A DNA stretch of 64,000 nt, from assembly GCA_002786065.1 (NCBI GenBank), contig NHNY01000003.1, forward strand, positions 620,001-684,000, written 5' to 3'. Of this stretch, positions 1 through 11,257 are shown piece by piece. This DNA is from Microcyclospora pomicola (taxonomy: Eukaryota; Ascomycota; Dothideomycetes; Capnodiales). The notes below the pieces were generated by a model. That model was not told the DNA's origin. It saw nothing but the letters and a program-made list of their open reading frames with translations, and did no database searches. The first letter of the stretch is position 1; each line of letters begins with the position of its first letter. The position numbers and the translations under genes were made by a program.

Positions 1-914
1 GCCATGTTCGCGTACGGCTTTTTGCGTCGGTCGAAGCTTCTACAAGTTCGGGTTTGTCCACTCACGTGTAGTAATCGGTACTTGCTGCACCTGCGGACTC
101 GCCAAAAAGGGTAATGCGAGATGCTGTGATTCAGTCAATACACCAGCACACATATGGACGGTAGCGTGGAACATACGATCGCCACCAAACGCTTCAGCAT
201 TGTCCCGAACCCATTCTACTGCCAGACGCTGGTCAAGCAGCCCAACGTTCTGCGTCAAGGTTGGAGCTCCGGAGAAGCCAATCACACCCAGACGGTAGCT
301 TGTAGGAGTCAGTTCTCGTAGTTCGTGATTGTGACTGCGAGTGCTGGAACGTACTTGAAGTTGACGAACACGACATCTTCCTCGTCTGCCCAATACTGCC
401 CACTGTACGCGGGGACGCTTCCCTCTCCTTCGCCGAATCCTCCACCATAGATGAATACCATGACCGGCTTCTTTCTGCTTCCCTCTTGTGGCTTCGTCCA
501 TACGTTGACAGTCAAACAGTCTTCGCTCCGATTTTGGCCCGTCGCAGCCAACGAGGAAAGTAGATTGATGGCATTCTGGGGAATCGCTGTAGCGTTCGAA
601 TTGTTGGAGACGGACGACAACTCGGCGAAAGATCCACCCAGTTGCGGGCAAATCGGTCCAAACTCTGCGCCGCTCAAATTGCCAGAGCCATAATACCGCA
701 CTGGTGGCTCGAAGCGAAGAGCACCGATTGGGGGCTTCGCGAACGGAATGCCGAGATATTCAGTCACTTTCGTGGCATTGGGTGCGCTGTGGCCGTGTAC
801 AAGACCTGACGTGGTGTTGACTGGTCGACCGATCTCGCAATCAGGCCATGGTACATAGTGTGTTTGCCCCAACGTGATCAGACCGGCTGCGGCCACCAGC
901 GACTGCAGCAACAT
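1..914 (-). CDS. Secreted type-B carboxylesterase/lipase, 5' part only
   Basis: This alpha/beta-hydrolase of the cholinesterase/type-B carboxylesterase family is probably secreted and hydrolyses ester substrates. The N-terminus is a signal peptide (MLLQSLVAAAGLITLG), followed by family hallmarks: YLGIPFAKPPIGALRF, SEDCLTVNVW, the oxyanion-hole stretch VFIYGGGFGEG, and the nucleophile elbow GESAG, which appears only after splicing. Exons on the minus strand are 914-355, 298-177 and 123-66. Introns 299-354 and 124-176 have GT-AG ends and restore NFNYRLGVIGF and FGGDPSRITLFGESAG. A further donor (GTGAGT) lies at 65. The next exon is outside the window or too short to place, so the catalytic Glu and His are not seen. 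The gene is cut by the window edge, not visibly broken. It is divergent from the CE5 esterase gene. The substrate cannot be told. Confidence 0.9.
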
Positions 915-2459
915 GATAGAAGAGCAGACTATGTTTTTTTGTCAAGTATATGCTAATGGCAATGGGCGAGAACGGTTGAGGTCGTATAAGAAGTCCTTAG
1001 TAGTCAAGGACTATGACGCGAAGACGACCATAGATCGTTTGAGAAACATGTTTGCGACCATCCTCGGACGTGATGCCATTCCGACGCCATCGTTACCCTG
1101 TTCCTGATTGCATGCAATCTGCTGTTACGCTGAAACCATTCTACTGCAGAGCCGCGGTCCAATTCTCCGCACTTTGGCGTGTCTCACCAACCTTATTTCA
1201 GCGTCGTGTCGTATTCATCGTATTTGATCCCGCTTCACCAGCATCATAGTCGTATCTTGTCGTGTCCTGCCGAACGTGCTATTAGCATCGTTTCTAACGC
1301 TTATACTCAGTCGCTGAATAGGAATATGCATAGTGGTTTCAATCATTCAGTCTCTGCTTCCATGATCCTGAATGCTAGATCACAGCAGCAAAGACGATCC
1401 GGTCAAGAAGTCTTCAGCCGCACATGAGCACCGGTCCTGGGTATCTTATTCTGCCAACGGTTTCACATCTCTGTTCGCTCAATCTGCCCGGGACCGTGTT
1501 AATAAGACCCGTGTAGCGTATTCAAACACTTCTCCTACATTTGACTTCTTGGTTGACACGCTTCTTGATACACGAGCGCGACGCATGACAGCTTCGAGGT
1601 GCTTGCTTGACACTGGATCTTGGTCAACGTCTCTTCGGTCGATCTCTAAAGTTGAGCATTAGAGTCCACGATGCACTTCTTCGCACTCTTCATTGACGGA
1701 CAGTCCTCAGCCCGAAAAGTCACTTGGCACGTGGCTTGGCTACACCGTCTTTATTGCGGCCGTGTGCTGGCTTTACCCGTCCAAGCATATCGCAGGTCTA
1801 GTCTTGTCATGCTGCTTCACCGTAAGCAGACTTGAAACGAGTGACTAAAGTGCAATCTGTGCATCACTGGCATTGATTCTGCGCAAGACAAGCCATCTTT
1901 ACGACTTTGTAATCAATTGCACTCACAATCATCACTCAGAGACTCTTACGGTCGGTACGGTTCTGGATTAGCGTTGAATTCAGGCTCGCTCTCCGAGGAC
2001 TGCTGGTTTGACCCGCCTTATCCAGCGTGTGTACCAGGGTGGAGCTCTTCCTCTGTCTGAAGACCTTGCTGGCGCAGTCTCTCTACTCGATGAACGCGAG
2101 CTGCGCAAGTCCACCAGACAGCTTGGTTCCGTCCTGTAGGACGAGCATGCAATCCCTCCGCACGCCACATGGCTCATGGCCAGCAGTCGTTCGACACAGA
2201 TCTCGAATGTGCCTAGATTCATGAGTAGATCCGTTCTCCTGGACATGATTCAGGTAACGTACACCACCCCATTGATTTGGGGGGCGCAATGTACAGCGGG
2301 GAACTGGTATATATATTGCCTTATTGACCTTTTGGACATCCACTGCACTATCGTGCTTCAGGATAACATCACATACAACACTCTTCATGCTACGGGCTCG
2401 AGCCTTCCATAAAACCGTCAAGAATAATACGTTACGTTCGATCATCTCGACCATCGAAA
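915..2459. other. Intergenic, divergent promoter region
   Basis: About 1.5 kb lies between two divergently transcribed secreted-esterase genes. Only short, unrelated reading frames are present and none resembles a known family. A TATA-like run lies near its right end. No repeat or element was recognised. Confidence 0.6.
2308..2317 (+). promoter_or_regulatory. TATA-like element upstream of the CE5 esterase
   Basis: The run TATATATATT lies about 145 bp before the ATG at 2460. The position fits a core promoter with a leader of about 100 nt. It was found by pattern only; no transcription start is known. Confidence 0.35.
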
Positions 2460-3302
2460 ATGCAGATCCTTCGAACGCTAGGTCTCTTCGCACTGAGTAC
2501 TGCTGTCGCGGCTCAGAACTGCAGTACTGGTGCGGTGGTGTTCCTGGTTCGAGGCAGTGATTCCAATTCAAACTCACTCAACACCGATCCAGCATACAAT
2601 CAGCTCCCGCCAGGCATGATAAATGCCGCGACCGCAGTGGTCAACAAAGCTGGCGGTACTTCTACAGGGAGCTACTACACAGCAGTTCCGTACCCAGCTA
2701 TAACGCCTTCGACGGCCAACTTACAGAGCGGTGCATATCGGCAATCTGTGACTATTGGCATCAACGAGACGCAATCCTTGATCTCGCAGTACGCAGAGAA
2801 TTGCCCCGAGGGCAAGATCTTCGTCATGGGATTCAGTCAAGGTGCGCAAGTAGTCAGCGGTGCTTTAGGCGGCTGTACTCCACGTTACTGCTCCTATCAG
2901 GGTGTCAATGTCAGGAATCGCAGTGAGTCTCCCTGACTTGTTCAGCATCGGCCCGATCATGTGGCCAGAGCTAAGCAATCCTGAACAGTTGGTGGCGCGG
3001 TGGTTTTCGCAGATCCGGGTTACGTGAACCAAGTCTTCCCAATCGACAACAAGTTGGTGGGAGACAATGGTGCTATCAGCGCAACGACCAACAACGTCAA
3101 CGGCACAGTGCACAATAACGATGAGCAGTATCAATTCCTCAAAAAGCACTACGCTGGTCGCTTCCGCTCGTATTGCCAGAGTGGTGATAAATTCTGTAAC
3201 AGTGCTTACAATCAGACGGACAACGAAGCTGGTACCATCCACGGCCACGAACCTGGGACGTATTCGAGTGACGCCAGCGCGTTCCTGACTGCGTTGGTCT
3301 GA
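2460..3302 (+). CDS. Secreted CE5 esterase (cutinase / acetylxylan esterase family)
   Basis: This 258-residue serine esterase of carbohydrate esterase family 5 probably acts on cutin or acetylated xylan outside the cell. It has a signal peptide (MQILRTLGLFALSTAVAAQ). The nucleophile motif GFSQG has Ser about residue 126. GDKFC carries the expected catalytic Asp and HGHEPG the expected His, so the triad looks complete. Four or more Cys fit the disulfides of the family. Exons are 2460-2922 and 2989-3302. The 66-nt GT-AG intron restores RNRIGGAVVFADPG. Cutinase and acetylxylan esterase cannot be separated by eye; the length of mature protein suits either. A plant- or litter-associated fungus would be expected to carry such genes. 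The neighbouring secreted esterase is divergent. Confidence 0.92.
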
Positions 3303-3913
3303 ATAACGAACAACCATTGCGATCAATGAGGGCGAGATACTGATGCTGTCAGTCCGATCATATTCCAAGCTGAAAGAGTGCAGATATAGCTTCTAGTTGA
3401 CCAGCCGAAGGAAATTGCAGGAAAGGGCTATACGTATACAAGTAACATGAGTCTTGCCTACATCTCAATCGCGGCTTGAGTCCGAACAATGTTATCCCAG
3501 CAGGAGGTCCATCAACCATCTCGTACACAATCCGTGATGTATGCGTGCTTACGGTGCGATTGCCAGCAAAGCATCAAGCACTGTCCTCGGTCTAGAGAGT
3601 TATATGATGTTGAAATTGCCTAAGTCAGTATCGACCGCCACTAGGATGCACAGTTTTTGCACTGTAAGCGCGGTGATCAGGCAAGGGGATATCTATTGGC
3701 CATCGTACAGAAAAGCAGACTGTTGTGAATGTCTGCGCGTGCTGGCGCTACGGCTGGGCGCGGGGCCGGAGCTACGCTTCCATCGTCGATCTCTACTTAT
3801 GTTCTGTGAGTATCCAGTCATGGCCTCTGGTTAATGCATATATAGACCTCCAACATGCACTCGCCGTCTTCTGCAATTAACGCAGCAGAACTGCGTGGGC
3901 TGCACCCAAAGCT
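3303..3913. other. Intergenic
   Basis: This is the 3' flank of the esterase and the promoter region of the dehydrogenase. No coding region, repeat or RNA gene was recognised. Confidence 0.55.
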
Positions 3914-5067
3914 TTGATGGATGCCACGATGGCCAACCCGGTTCAGGTCCTCGTCACTGGTGGATGTGGATTTCTGGGTTCCAGCATCATTGAAACCCTT
4001 TCTGGACGACATCCAGAATGGCAGATCTCTGGTCTGGATTTGCGATCTCCAACGGACAGCGTGCGGCGTCGTCTTCATCGAGTCTTTACCGTTGATTTGT
4101 GTTCTTCAGATGCCGTCGCCAACGTATTCTCCGACTACATCCCTGACCTGGTGATACATACAGCGGGTATGGTCCCTGCTAGAGAGACTCGTTACAGCAC
4201 CAAGCCAGAGGACTGGAAACGCATAAGAGCAGTCAACTTCGAAGGGACCCGGCAACTGTTCGATGCTGCATTTGCCGTGGGTTGCAGGCGCTTCGTCTAC
4301 ACCTCCAGCTGTACTGTGGCAATGGATGACCTGGAGCATGACTATCACAACATCGACGAAAGCATATCTTGTGACATATCTAAGCTGCTCAACTACGGCA
4401 AGTCGAAAGGGTTGGCAGAAAGTTACGTCCTGGATCCTGCACACAAAGCCAGAGGGATGGCCGCATGCGCACTACGACCTTCGACCATCATTGGACCCGG
4501 CGATACGGCTGTCATTAGTGTCATGCACGATCTCATCGCCAAGGGCGAGACGAACTTCATTGTCGGAGATGGTAACAACATGTACGACTTCATCTACATC
4601 AGCAACGCTGTGGACGCTCACATTCTCGCGGCCGAGAACATTTTCGCGTCCCAGACAGCTGCGGGCCACGCTTTCTTCATCTCCAATGACGAGCCAGTCT
4701 ACTTCTGGGACTTTCTTGCCTCCATCTGGGCCGAGTTCGATCATTACCCGAGTTACAGGGTGCACATCCCTGTAGGTGCAGCTTGGCTCGTGGCTGTCAT
4801 CCTGGAATGGATCACAAGGTTTACAGGGGCCGCTTCGACGCTGACTTCAGGCACCGTGAAGGACGGCATGCGGACTTGCTATGCCAGCAACAACAAGGCG
4901 AGGGAGATACTGGGGTATGAGCCTCGAGTAGGCTTGGCGGAAGGCGTGCGGCAGTGGTGTAAGGCAAGTACAGCTACTGTTGGAAGGGACCAAAACGTGA
5001 TACTGACTCTCAACAGAGCTACAAGGCCTTCCTCGTAGCCCAGGAAATTTCCCAGCAGCCATCGTGA
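3914..5067 (+). CDS. NAD(P)-dependent 3-beta-hydroxysteroid dehydrogenase-like SDR
   Basis: This extended short-chain dehydrogenase resembles 3-beta-HSD/sterol-4-alpha-carboxylate 3-dehydrogenase (Erg26-like) enzymes. The Rossmann motif VTGGCGFLGSS is near the N-terminus. YTSSCTV supplies the active-site Ser, and the YxxxK pair (YGKSK) has Tyr about residue 161. IIGPGD and the hydrophobic stretch WLVAVILEW also fit the family. Exon 1 is 3914-4963. I infer a last intron at 4964-5016 with a GC donor (AAG|GCAAGT), a CTGAC branch and a CAACAG acceptor. It joins in frame to 5017-5067 and gives a 366-residue protein ending WCKSYKAFLVAQEISQQPS. Without splicing the frame ends at 5038 with an unlikely tail. 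The true Erg26 role is not established. A P450 lies 1.5 kb downstream, so a specialised steroid- or terpenoid-modifying role is also possible. Starts at 3917 or 3929 (ATGGCC) are alternatives. Confidence 0.88.
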
Positions 5068-6553
5068 GATCGACTTCTGGCCACTCGTATAGCTTCGGAG
5101 GCTCACATGTCATCCAAAGCTTTGCATGACATTGCCTCTCATCTCTGTGTCGATGTGCTCTCCAGAATGGATGTCATGGAGGATTACTGATGAGGCATCT
5201 ATTTCATCTTATATCAAACAATTCCGAAGAATGCGCACATGCGAGCGATTCAGGTCTATCGCGAGTCATTTTGGCGGAGCACCTCCATACATCGCCAGAC
5301 CATGCTTCGAAGCTAGATGTTAAGGTACGAGTGACCGTACCTTGCTACGGCATGGTTGACAGCGGCAACTTCCTCCCGTGATCGATGGCCACTATCTGGC
5401 TTAAACACTGCTAGTGGGTCCACCCCGGCACGAACTTCTAGCCTGTTCTCCGGCACTCTCGATGTTACCTCGCTCGTCTACCTGGTATCGAAGTACCATT
5501 GGCTTCGTAGATGCTTCTACGGCATTTGATGAGCCGGGCATGAGTACGTCGGCATCACAGAGTCAGAACAGCCTCTCGTGGCCTCAGGTCGAGACAAGCA
5601 CAGAATCCTCGCTAACAAGTCTTTGACATTTGCAGTTCCTGGTAGAGGTAGCGTGTGACGTGACAAGAAAACGTCCTTCTGCAATCACGTAGGCTAAATT
5701 GTATAGTCTGCGGAGAAGCTCTATTCTACCCCACCCCACAAAAACGCTGGGGAATCCGCAAGATACATGCATGTCGTTCACCGCATTGACATCACACTAA
5801 GTACATTACATGAACTGCCAGCTACATATGCCAGCCTGTACGCCGTCGCCGCGGCATCGATAAGACATAAGTGCATACATATCTACCCTCTCGCGGTGAA
5901 GACGTTCTCGTGTTAATGCCTCACGAGTCACAGAAATCAAATCTTGGCGTCCTTAGGGCGCTGTCACCGCGACGAGCCGAGCCTTCTGTAGAACTGATTT
6001 TCTAGCTGCCACCACTACATACCTGTACGAGAACAAACCGTTCGCCTTAGAGTGGATACGTCGAGGTGACGCAGGCGCACTCTCCAATGCATGGAGTATG
6101 CTGCAAGGTGTGGCAGCCAAAAGTCAATCCAGGCGACAGCTGGCAGTTTCTAGCGTGGATCACACGGTGTTGCTGCGTTTGCCAGCCCAGGACCGCGATA
6201 TCGTAATCTGCGAAATTCAACTGACTGTCGTCCCCAGGAGGGGACAAATTGTTTCTTGTTGCTCGAGCGTAGAAAAGCCGTTTACTCGTTGAGCCAATGA
6301 TGTGGATTTCGAGCCAAATCAACTCCTATCATCCGACAAAGAGCGACCCAACAACTCCCAAAAGACGCTGCGTCATATACCTGCAGCACAAGCAGATGCA
6401 CCGTCACGATCGAACGATGAGCTTCGACAGCCTCGGTCGGGCCGTTTGGCTTTGTCACAAGTAGCAGAGAGTCGTTGATCTGAGTGCAGCCTATCTGAGG
6501 GTTTGCGCAGGGGGTGTACTTGCCAGAAGCATGACAGATATCCGCCTCCAGAC
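5068..6553. other. Intergenic
   Basis: Roughly 1.5 kb with only short unrelated reading frames on both strands. I see no conserved protein, repeat or RNA gene. Confidence 0.5.
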
Positions 6554-6559
6554 TTATAA
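6554..6559 (+). promoter_or_regulatory. TATA-like element upstream of the P450
   Basis: TTATAA occurs about 47-68 bp before the two candidate P450 start codons (6606 and 6627). If used as a TATA box, the leader would be very short and would favour the start at 6627. This is pattern evidence only. Confidence 0.3.
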
Positions 6560-6605
6560 GCCGGCATGGACTCCTCCTCTGTAGGTTGCGGGCCCTGCCA
6601 TATCC

Positions 6606-8582
6606 TTGATACACTCTGGGGCAGTCATGATCGTTGCTCTCTTGCTGGCTGCATGTATAGCCATTGGTGCACTGTTCATTGCTCAATTTCGATCTCGTGT
6701 AATTCCAGCTCATCTGCCATGGGCTGGTCAAGAGCCTGGCGGACCATTCCGAAGAGCGAGATCTTACTTTCGTAGCATTGGAAGTACTCACAAGATGATC
6801 GAGGAGGGCTACAACAAGGTTCGCTCGCCGTAGAAAAGCACAGGCGTCTGGTCGGAATGCTGACTGCTTCCCGGATAGTACTCAAAGCATGGATTGCCAT
6901 TCGCATTGCCTGTCTTGTTCACAGGCGCAGAAATCATGCTTCCTCCCTCAGCATTGAATTGTGGGTCAATGCCTATCGACACCGGTTCATTTTCTTGGTT
7001 GTAGTAGTTTCTGATTGTATGCAAGGGATTCATGATCAGCCCGAGAGTGTCCTCAGCGGATTCGAGGCACACCGAGAATTCATGCGCGCTGACTGGACCT
7101 TACTCCATCCCACAATCATCCAAGAGCACATCTTCCAAGCTGTTATCTCCAAGCAGCTTACACGTCATCTGGATGAGCTTGAAGATGAGTTGAAGGCGGA
7201 GATCCCAATTGCGCTCGGCACGCATATCACTCCCGCTCCGAACCAATGGCATGAAGTAGATGGCTATAACTCGTGGAAGAAGACAATACTACAGATCGTG
7301 AGCAGGATATATGTCGGAGAGGCTTTGTGTACGTTCTCCTTATCAATCACCGTGTTTTTGTGCTTCTGGCTGACCGTTCGAACACACCCAGGTCACGACC
7401 AGGAGTACATCGGTAATGCAAGCAAGTTCAATCGCTTTTCCATGTTGACGGCTGGTTTGATTGGTGTAATTCCGGCCATACTGCGCCCGTAAGTGCATAC
7501 TTTGTGATCCTTTCGGCGAAGTAACGCGTAGACAGAGCGCTGATCACGGCCAAGTATCCTTGCTCCTTTGATCTGCCTTCCCGATCGGTATTTCCACGCC
7601 GCCTGTGCACGTAAGACCCGACCACTCTTACAAAAGAGTCTCGACGCCTTGAGATCCGCGCCGACGTCAGACATCGCCGAGAAACAGCCCGTGAGTACCA
7701 ACACCGATAAATGACAGCATGAGGCTGATTGGAGCTGGTCGCACAGAATACACTTATCACCTGGGCCGTCGCCGATGCTTACAAGTCCAAGTTCAATTCA
7801 AACGCATCGACCGACAAGACCTCTCTGGATTTCCTTGCAGCGCGCATCAGTGTGATGAACTTTGTTAGCATCGATAGCACCACTATCACCCTGGGTAATG
7901 TCTTATTTGACATTCTCTACAATCCGAAAGATGGTCCGGGACCTGCAAACAAACCTCTGCTTGAGCGTCTGCGCGATGAAGCCAGTCATGCGTATCATGA
8001 AAGCACATCCGCCCGTCGTACGACAGACAACGTTCCGATGCTAGACGCATGCTTACGAGAGTCATTCCGGATGGGTAATTTCGTCTCACGGACGACGCTG
8101 AAAATGGTTGTCCAAACACCTGGAGTCGAGGTGCCAGGCGTTGGATTCGTGAAGAAAGGCGTCAAGGTCGGCGTGCCACTATGGGGAGTACACCACGACG
8201 AAGACATCTACGCGGACCCTTGGCAATGGCGAATGTCTCGATGGCTCAAGGAGGATGGGCGTTCAAGCTCTGTGCCCCTATTTGGTGGCAACGCCTCGGA
8301 AGCCGGCCAGCAGTATATGCCCTTTGGATTTCGGCGCAATGCATGGTCAGTAATGCTCCATGGGACTCGCAGAGAATTTTCGAAATTTGCAATTTGTGGC
8401 TGACAAGGTGTGCCCGCAGCCCAGGACGTTTCTTCGCCATGCGAATCGTCAAGTTGATCCTGATCCATCTGCTTTTGCACTATGACATCGCGCGCGTGGG
8501 TGACGAGCGACCGGAGAATATATGGCTCGGTGTATCGCGAGGTCCGCCATTGACAGGCCGGTTGAGACTGAGACGAAGATGA
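6606..8582 (+). CDS. Cytochrome P450 monooxygenase with altered heme motif
   Basis: This ER-anchored P450 has an N-terminal membrane segment (MIVALLLAACIAIGALFIAQF; start 6606 or 6627). Seven exons were reconstructed: 6606-6818, 6879-6960, 7026-7328, 7392-7488, 7555-7690, 7747-8345 and 8420-8582. They give 530 residues, the normal P450 length. Every junction is GT-AG and restores family sequence, for example YSKHGLPFALP, LPPSALNWIHDQPE and VGEALCHDQEYIG. The K-helix ExxR is ESFR in DACLRESFRMG. The Cys-ligand motif spans the last intron and reads FGFRRNACPGR with Cys about residue 477. The Gly normally four residues before the Cys is Arg, so activity may be altered. The C-terminus ends in an Arg-rich tail (LRLRRR) common in fungal P450s. 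The substrate is unknown; the nearest enzyme gene is the SDR upstream. I could not assign a CYP family. Confidence 0.9.
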
Positions 8583-8619
8583 TTGTCGTGCCATGGTCTG
8601 TTAGTCCTAGTTTCCATGA

Positions 8620-8852
8620 TGGATAGATATAGACGCTGCTCGAACAAGCGCGAAAGACGTTGACAATGGCATCTACAAGCTTTTGTCATCCTTTGGCAAC
8701 TTCGGCTCCAATGACTACGTCACCTGGTGAGTCTCGTTCTTGCCGCATGAACTTTTCCCCTTGACGACTAATATGGGTGTAGGTTTGTCGATGAGATTAC
8801 CCTGTTCTCCGACTCTCGCATCTCTCAGGTGCCATTTATGTCGGCAATTTAG
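8620..8852 (+). other. Orphan coding-like fragment with an intact intron
   Basis: Just downstream of the P450, a short frame reads DNGIYKLLSSFGNFGSND and then VTW. A normal intron follows (8727-8782, GTGAGT donor, CTAAT branch, GTAG acceptor, 56 nt). The frame then continues FVDEITLFSDSRISQ and stops at 8852. No start codon precedes it in frame (a stop lies directly before 8620) unless another intron exists. It could be the end of a decayed gene, an extra exon set or chance. I do not recognise the family. Confidence 0.25.
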
Positions 8853-9565
8853 CCAGCCATGTTTACGTTGAAATGATACTTACAGCATAGGCGTTGAATT
8901 TCGGAGATTTTGGGAGCTATATGCTCATTTTGATCATTTCATCCATCTTTGACGCTCATGAGATGTGCCCCCTTAACTATATCAAGTGACAGCTATAAGC
9001 TCGTAGCTTCGCCCAGCGCCTAGGAAAATCAAGACTAAGACATGATTTGCGAAAGCGTGTTGCGATACAGAACTCGTAATTGCATTCATCGTGTCTGATC
9101 ATGTTGCTCGCACATGAATCCTAGGTATTACATCTGCTGAAATACTGACTCTCATCCTTGCTGGTCCCGCTAAACGCATTGACCCTTCTTCCTGGTGGTC
9201 GGAACCACGACGCGCTGTCGGACGATTTCCCTAAGTCCAGGCGATCGACTATGCAAGACAAGCCAACAGCTTGTAAGTCGCGTTTTGCAACTGCGTAGCT
9301 GCGTGTATTTGGTGTCTGCGCTGCTTCCTGACTCGTCATATATCCTGGGGTGTACGATCCAAATCAGGGCTGGGTCCCTGGATCTCATCAATGCCGTGCG
9401 ATCATGTCATGGTGGGACTATTGCCTTTAGCCTAGGGATTCGACAATCAGTCGTGCCCCGAAGTTGTGATGTTCAGAATGCCATCAGTGATCGCTGGGTG
9501 GGATGACCCGGCGAACGCGCCAACGGCTTCCCGTGATGCCTTTCTCGAAATCACGCATCATCTTT
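8853..9565. other. Intergenic
   Basis: This is the 3' flank of UTP7 (minus strand) and of the P450 region. No further feature was recognised. Confidence 0.5.
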
Positions 9566-11257
9566 TCAGCCACCTCTTTTGGTAGCAAACCTCGCCAAAG
9601 CAGGACCAAGCTCCTCCTTGGCTTTGCCTTCTTTGGCTTCCTTCACCTGCCGACGCTGTTCCTCTCGCATCTCCATTATCTTCGTCTTGTGCTCGTCAAT
9701 TACATTCTTGTTGCCCTTCTTACGCATATATCGCCGCAGAGCGCTGTTTCGTCCACGTCCACGTTTCTTGAGGTCCTCTATTCTCTCTCTTTCGGCCTCA
9801 ACGCCGGTCTTTCGATCGAGGTCCTTTTCTGCTTGTCGTTGTTGATGTGATGCAGTGTCCAGCTTGCCAACAAAGTTCGGATCAAGCGAAATCATTTCGG
9901 GCTGAAGCTTGTTGAGCAGCGACCGGACTTCGGCCTCTTGTCGCTGTTTTGTGTTTTCGTATGGATTGAGTTCAAGAGCATCGAAATTAGGTTCACCGGC
10001 ACCAGGAATTATGAGGGAGGAGAATCCCTGGCTATGGCCAATGCCAAGAATGTCTTCAAAAGGACACCAACGTAGAGATTCGATGTTCTGGCCTTCACCA
10101 CCCCAAGCCATGTACGGCGACTTGACTTTTGTCTGTTTGACATCGACTGTAGCCTTTGTGAATAGGTCACGCCAGACGGTTGTCTGTGTGCCCCATCCTA
10201 CAGCTGTAAGATTACGATCACTGACAGCAACACTAGATCCCGGCCGATGCAATTGGTAGTCATGGACTGGCTTGAAAGTTCGAATGTCCCAAACAGCCAT
10301 CTTCATGTCTTGTCCAGTAGAGACCATGTAGCGGCCTTCTCTATCCATACCCAGAGACCTCACTGGGCCGCGGTGACAAAGCATCTTGACGAGTGGTGTC
10401 GTTGAATTGGGCGACCATAGCGAGACGGTACCATTTTGATGGCCCACATGCATGACTGCGTTGTACCGGTTCTGGCCAAATGAGGTTGGTGTTCCCTGTT
10501 TCGTGGCCATCTCCATTACAAGCTTTCCGGTACTAGTATCCTGCCATTTGATCCATCCCGCGTTTCCGACAGTCGCCAGTAAGTAGTGGTAAGGTAGGAA
10601 CTCCATGTGGGTAACGTCAACGTGCTGCGACAGGTTGTGGATCTCGACTCCATGATGATCGTACACATAAACGCTCTTTTTCTGAGCCACCGCGAAGAAT
10701 TGGTTGTTGTGCAGCCATTTGACATCCCTCACAGTCTCTCCAAGTTGTAGTTCGCATCCTAGCTTGCCACTTCTCCAGTCCATCGTAGCGACATGTCCCT
10801 TTCGACCTCCCAAGATGAGATGCCGTCCGTTGCGAGTATAGTCACACACATACGGGCCTAGAGAGTCGAGCTTGAGATCGAAGCCTTTCTTTGCTGTCTC
10901 CACATCGACATCATTCTTGATCTGGTTCTGCCGCACCTTGAAGGTTCTCTCCAGTTCGTGCTCTGGTTCCAAAAAGCCTGATGTGTTCTCAAGTAGAATT
11001 TCGGCGTCTTTTGCCTTGAGTGCTGCCTCTTGGTAACGCTCTTCCAATGCTTTCATATTCCCCCGTAGTTTCTTGTCTCGTATGCTCCGGGTGGCTATCG
11101 ACTTTCCTCTTCCATATTGTCGACTGGCTTCGATCTGCCTCTGCCGGTGCGCGGCCTCTTCTGGTGAAAGTGTCGCCGTGGGTGGCCTGCGTTTGTTATG
11201 CACCTTGACGGCACCACCCTTCCCGACCAGATCACTGGTCTGCGTCACGATCTCCAT
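9566..11257 (-). CDS. UTP7: U3 snoRNP-associated WD40 protein Utp7 (BING4)
   Basis: A 563-residue intronless gene for Utp7/BING4, a component of the small-subunit processome needed for 18S pre-rRNA maturation in the nucleolus. A charged N-terminal region (KKLRGNMKALEERYQ) precedes the WD40 propeller (about residues 130-400; GPYVCDYTRNGRHLILGGRK, HVDVTHMEFLPYHYLLATVG, GPVRSLGMDREGRYMVSTGQ). The BING4 C-terminal domain then contains NPYENTKQRQEAEVRSLLNK and QPEMISLDPNFVG. A very basic tail (KKRGRGRNSALRRYMRKKG) fits nucleolar targeting and RNA contact. Its length suits the family. It is divergent from the aspartate aminotransferase gene with about 330 bp between start codons. Confidence 0.96.
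   Translation of the reverse strand: MEIVTQTSDLVGKGGAVKVHNKRRPPTATLSPEEAAHRQRQIEASRQYGRGKSIATRSIRDKKLRGNMKALEERYQEAALKAKDAEILLENTSGFLEPEHELERTFKVRQNQIKNDVDVETAKKGFDLKLDSLGPYVCDYTRNGRHLILGGRKGHVATMDWRSGKLGCELQLGETVRDVKWLHNNQFFAVAQKKSVYVYDHHGVEIHNLSQHVDVTHMEFLPYHYLLATVGNAGWIKWQDTSTGKLVMEMATKQGTPTSFGQNRYNAVMHVGHQNGTVSLWSPNSTTPLVKMLCHRGPVRSLGMDREGRYMVSTGQDMKMAVWDIRTFKPVHDYQLHRPGSSVAVSDRNLTAVGWGTQTTVWRDLFTKATVDVKQTKVKSPYMAWGGEGQNIESLRWCPFEDILGIGHSQGFSSLIIPGAGEPNFDALELNPYENTKQRQEAEVRSLLNKLQPEMISLDPNFVGKLDTASHQQRQAEKDLDRKTGVEAERERIEDLKKRGRGRNSALRRYMRKKGNKNVIDEHKTKIMEMREEQRRQVKEAKEGKAKEELGPALARFATKRGG

Noticed and set aside
915-2459. Possible decayed mobile element in the esterase spacer
   Set aside because: No terminal repeats, no transposase or reverse-transcriptase fragments and no strong base-composition shift were seen.
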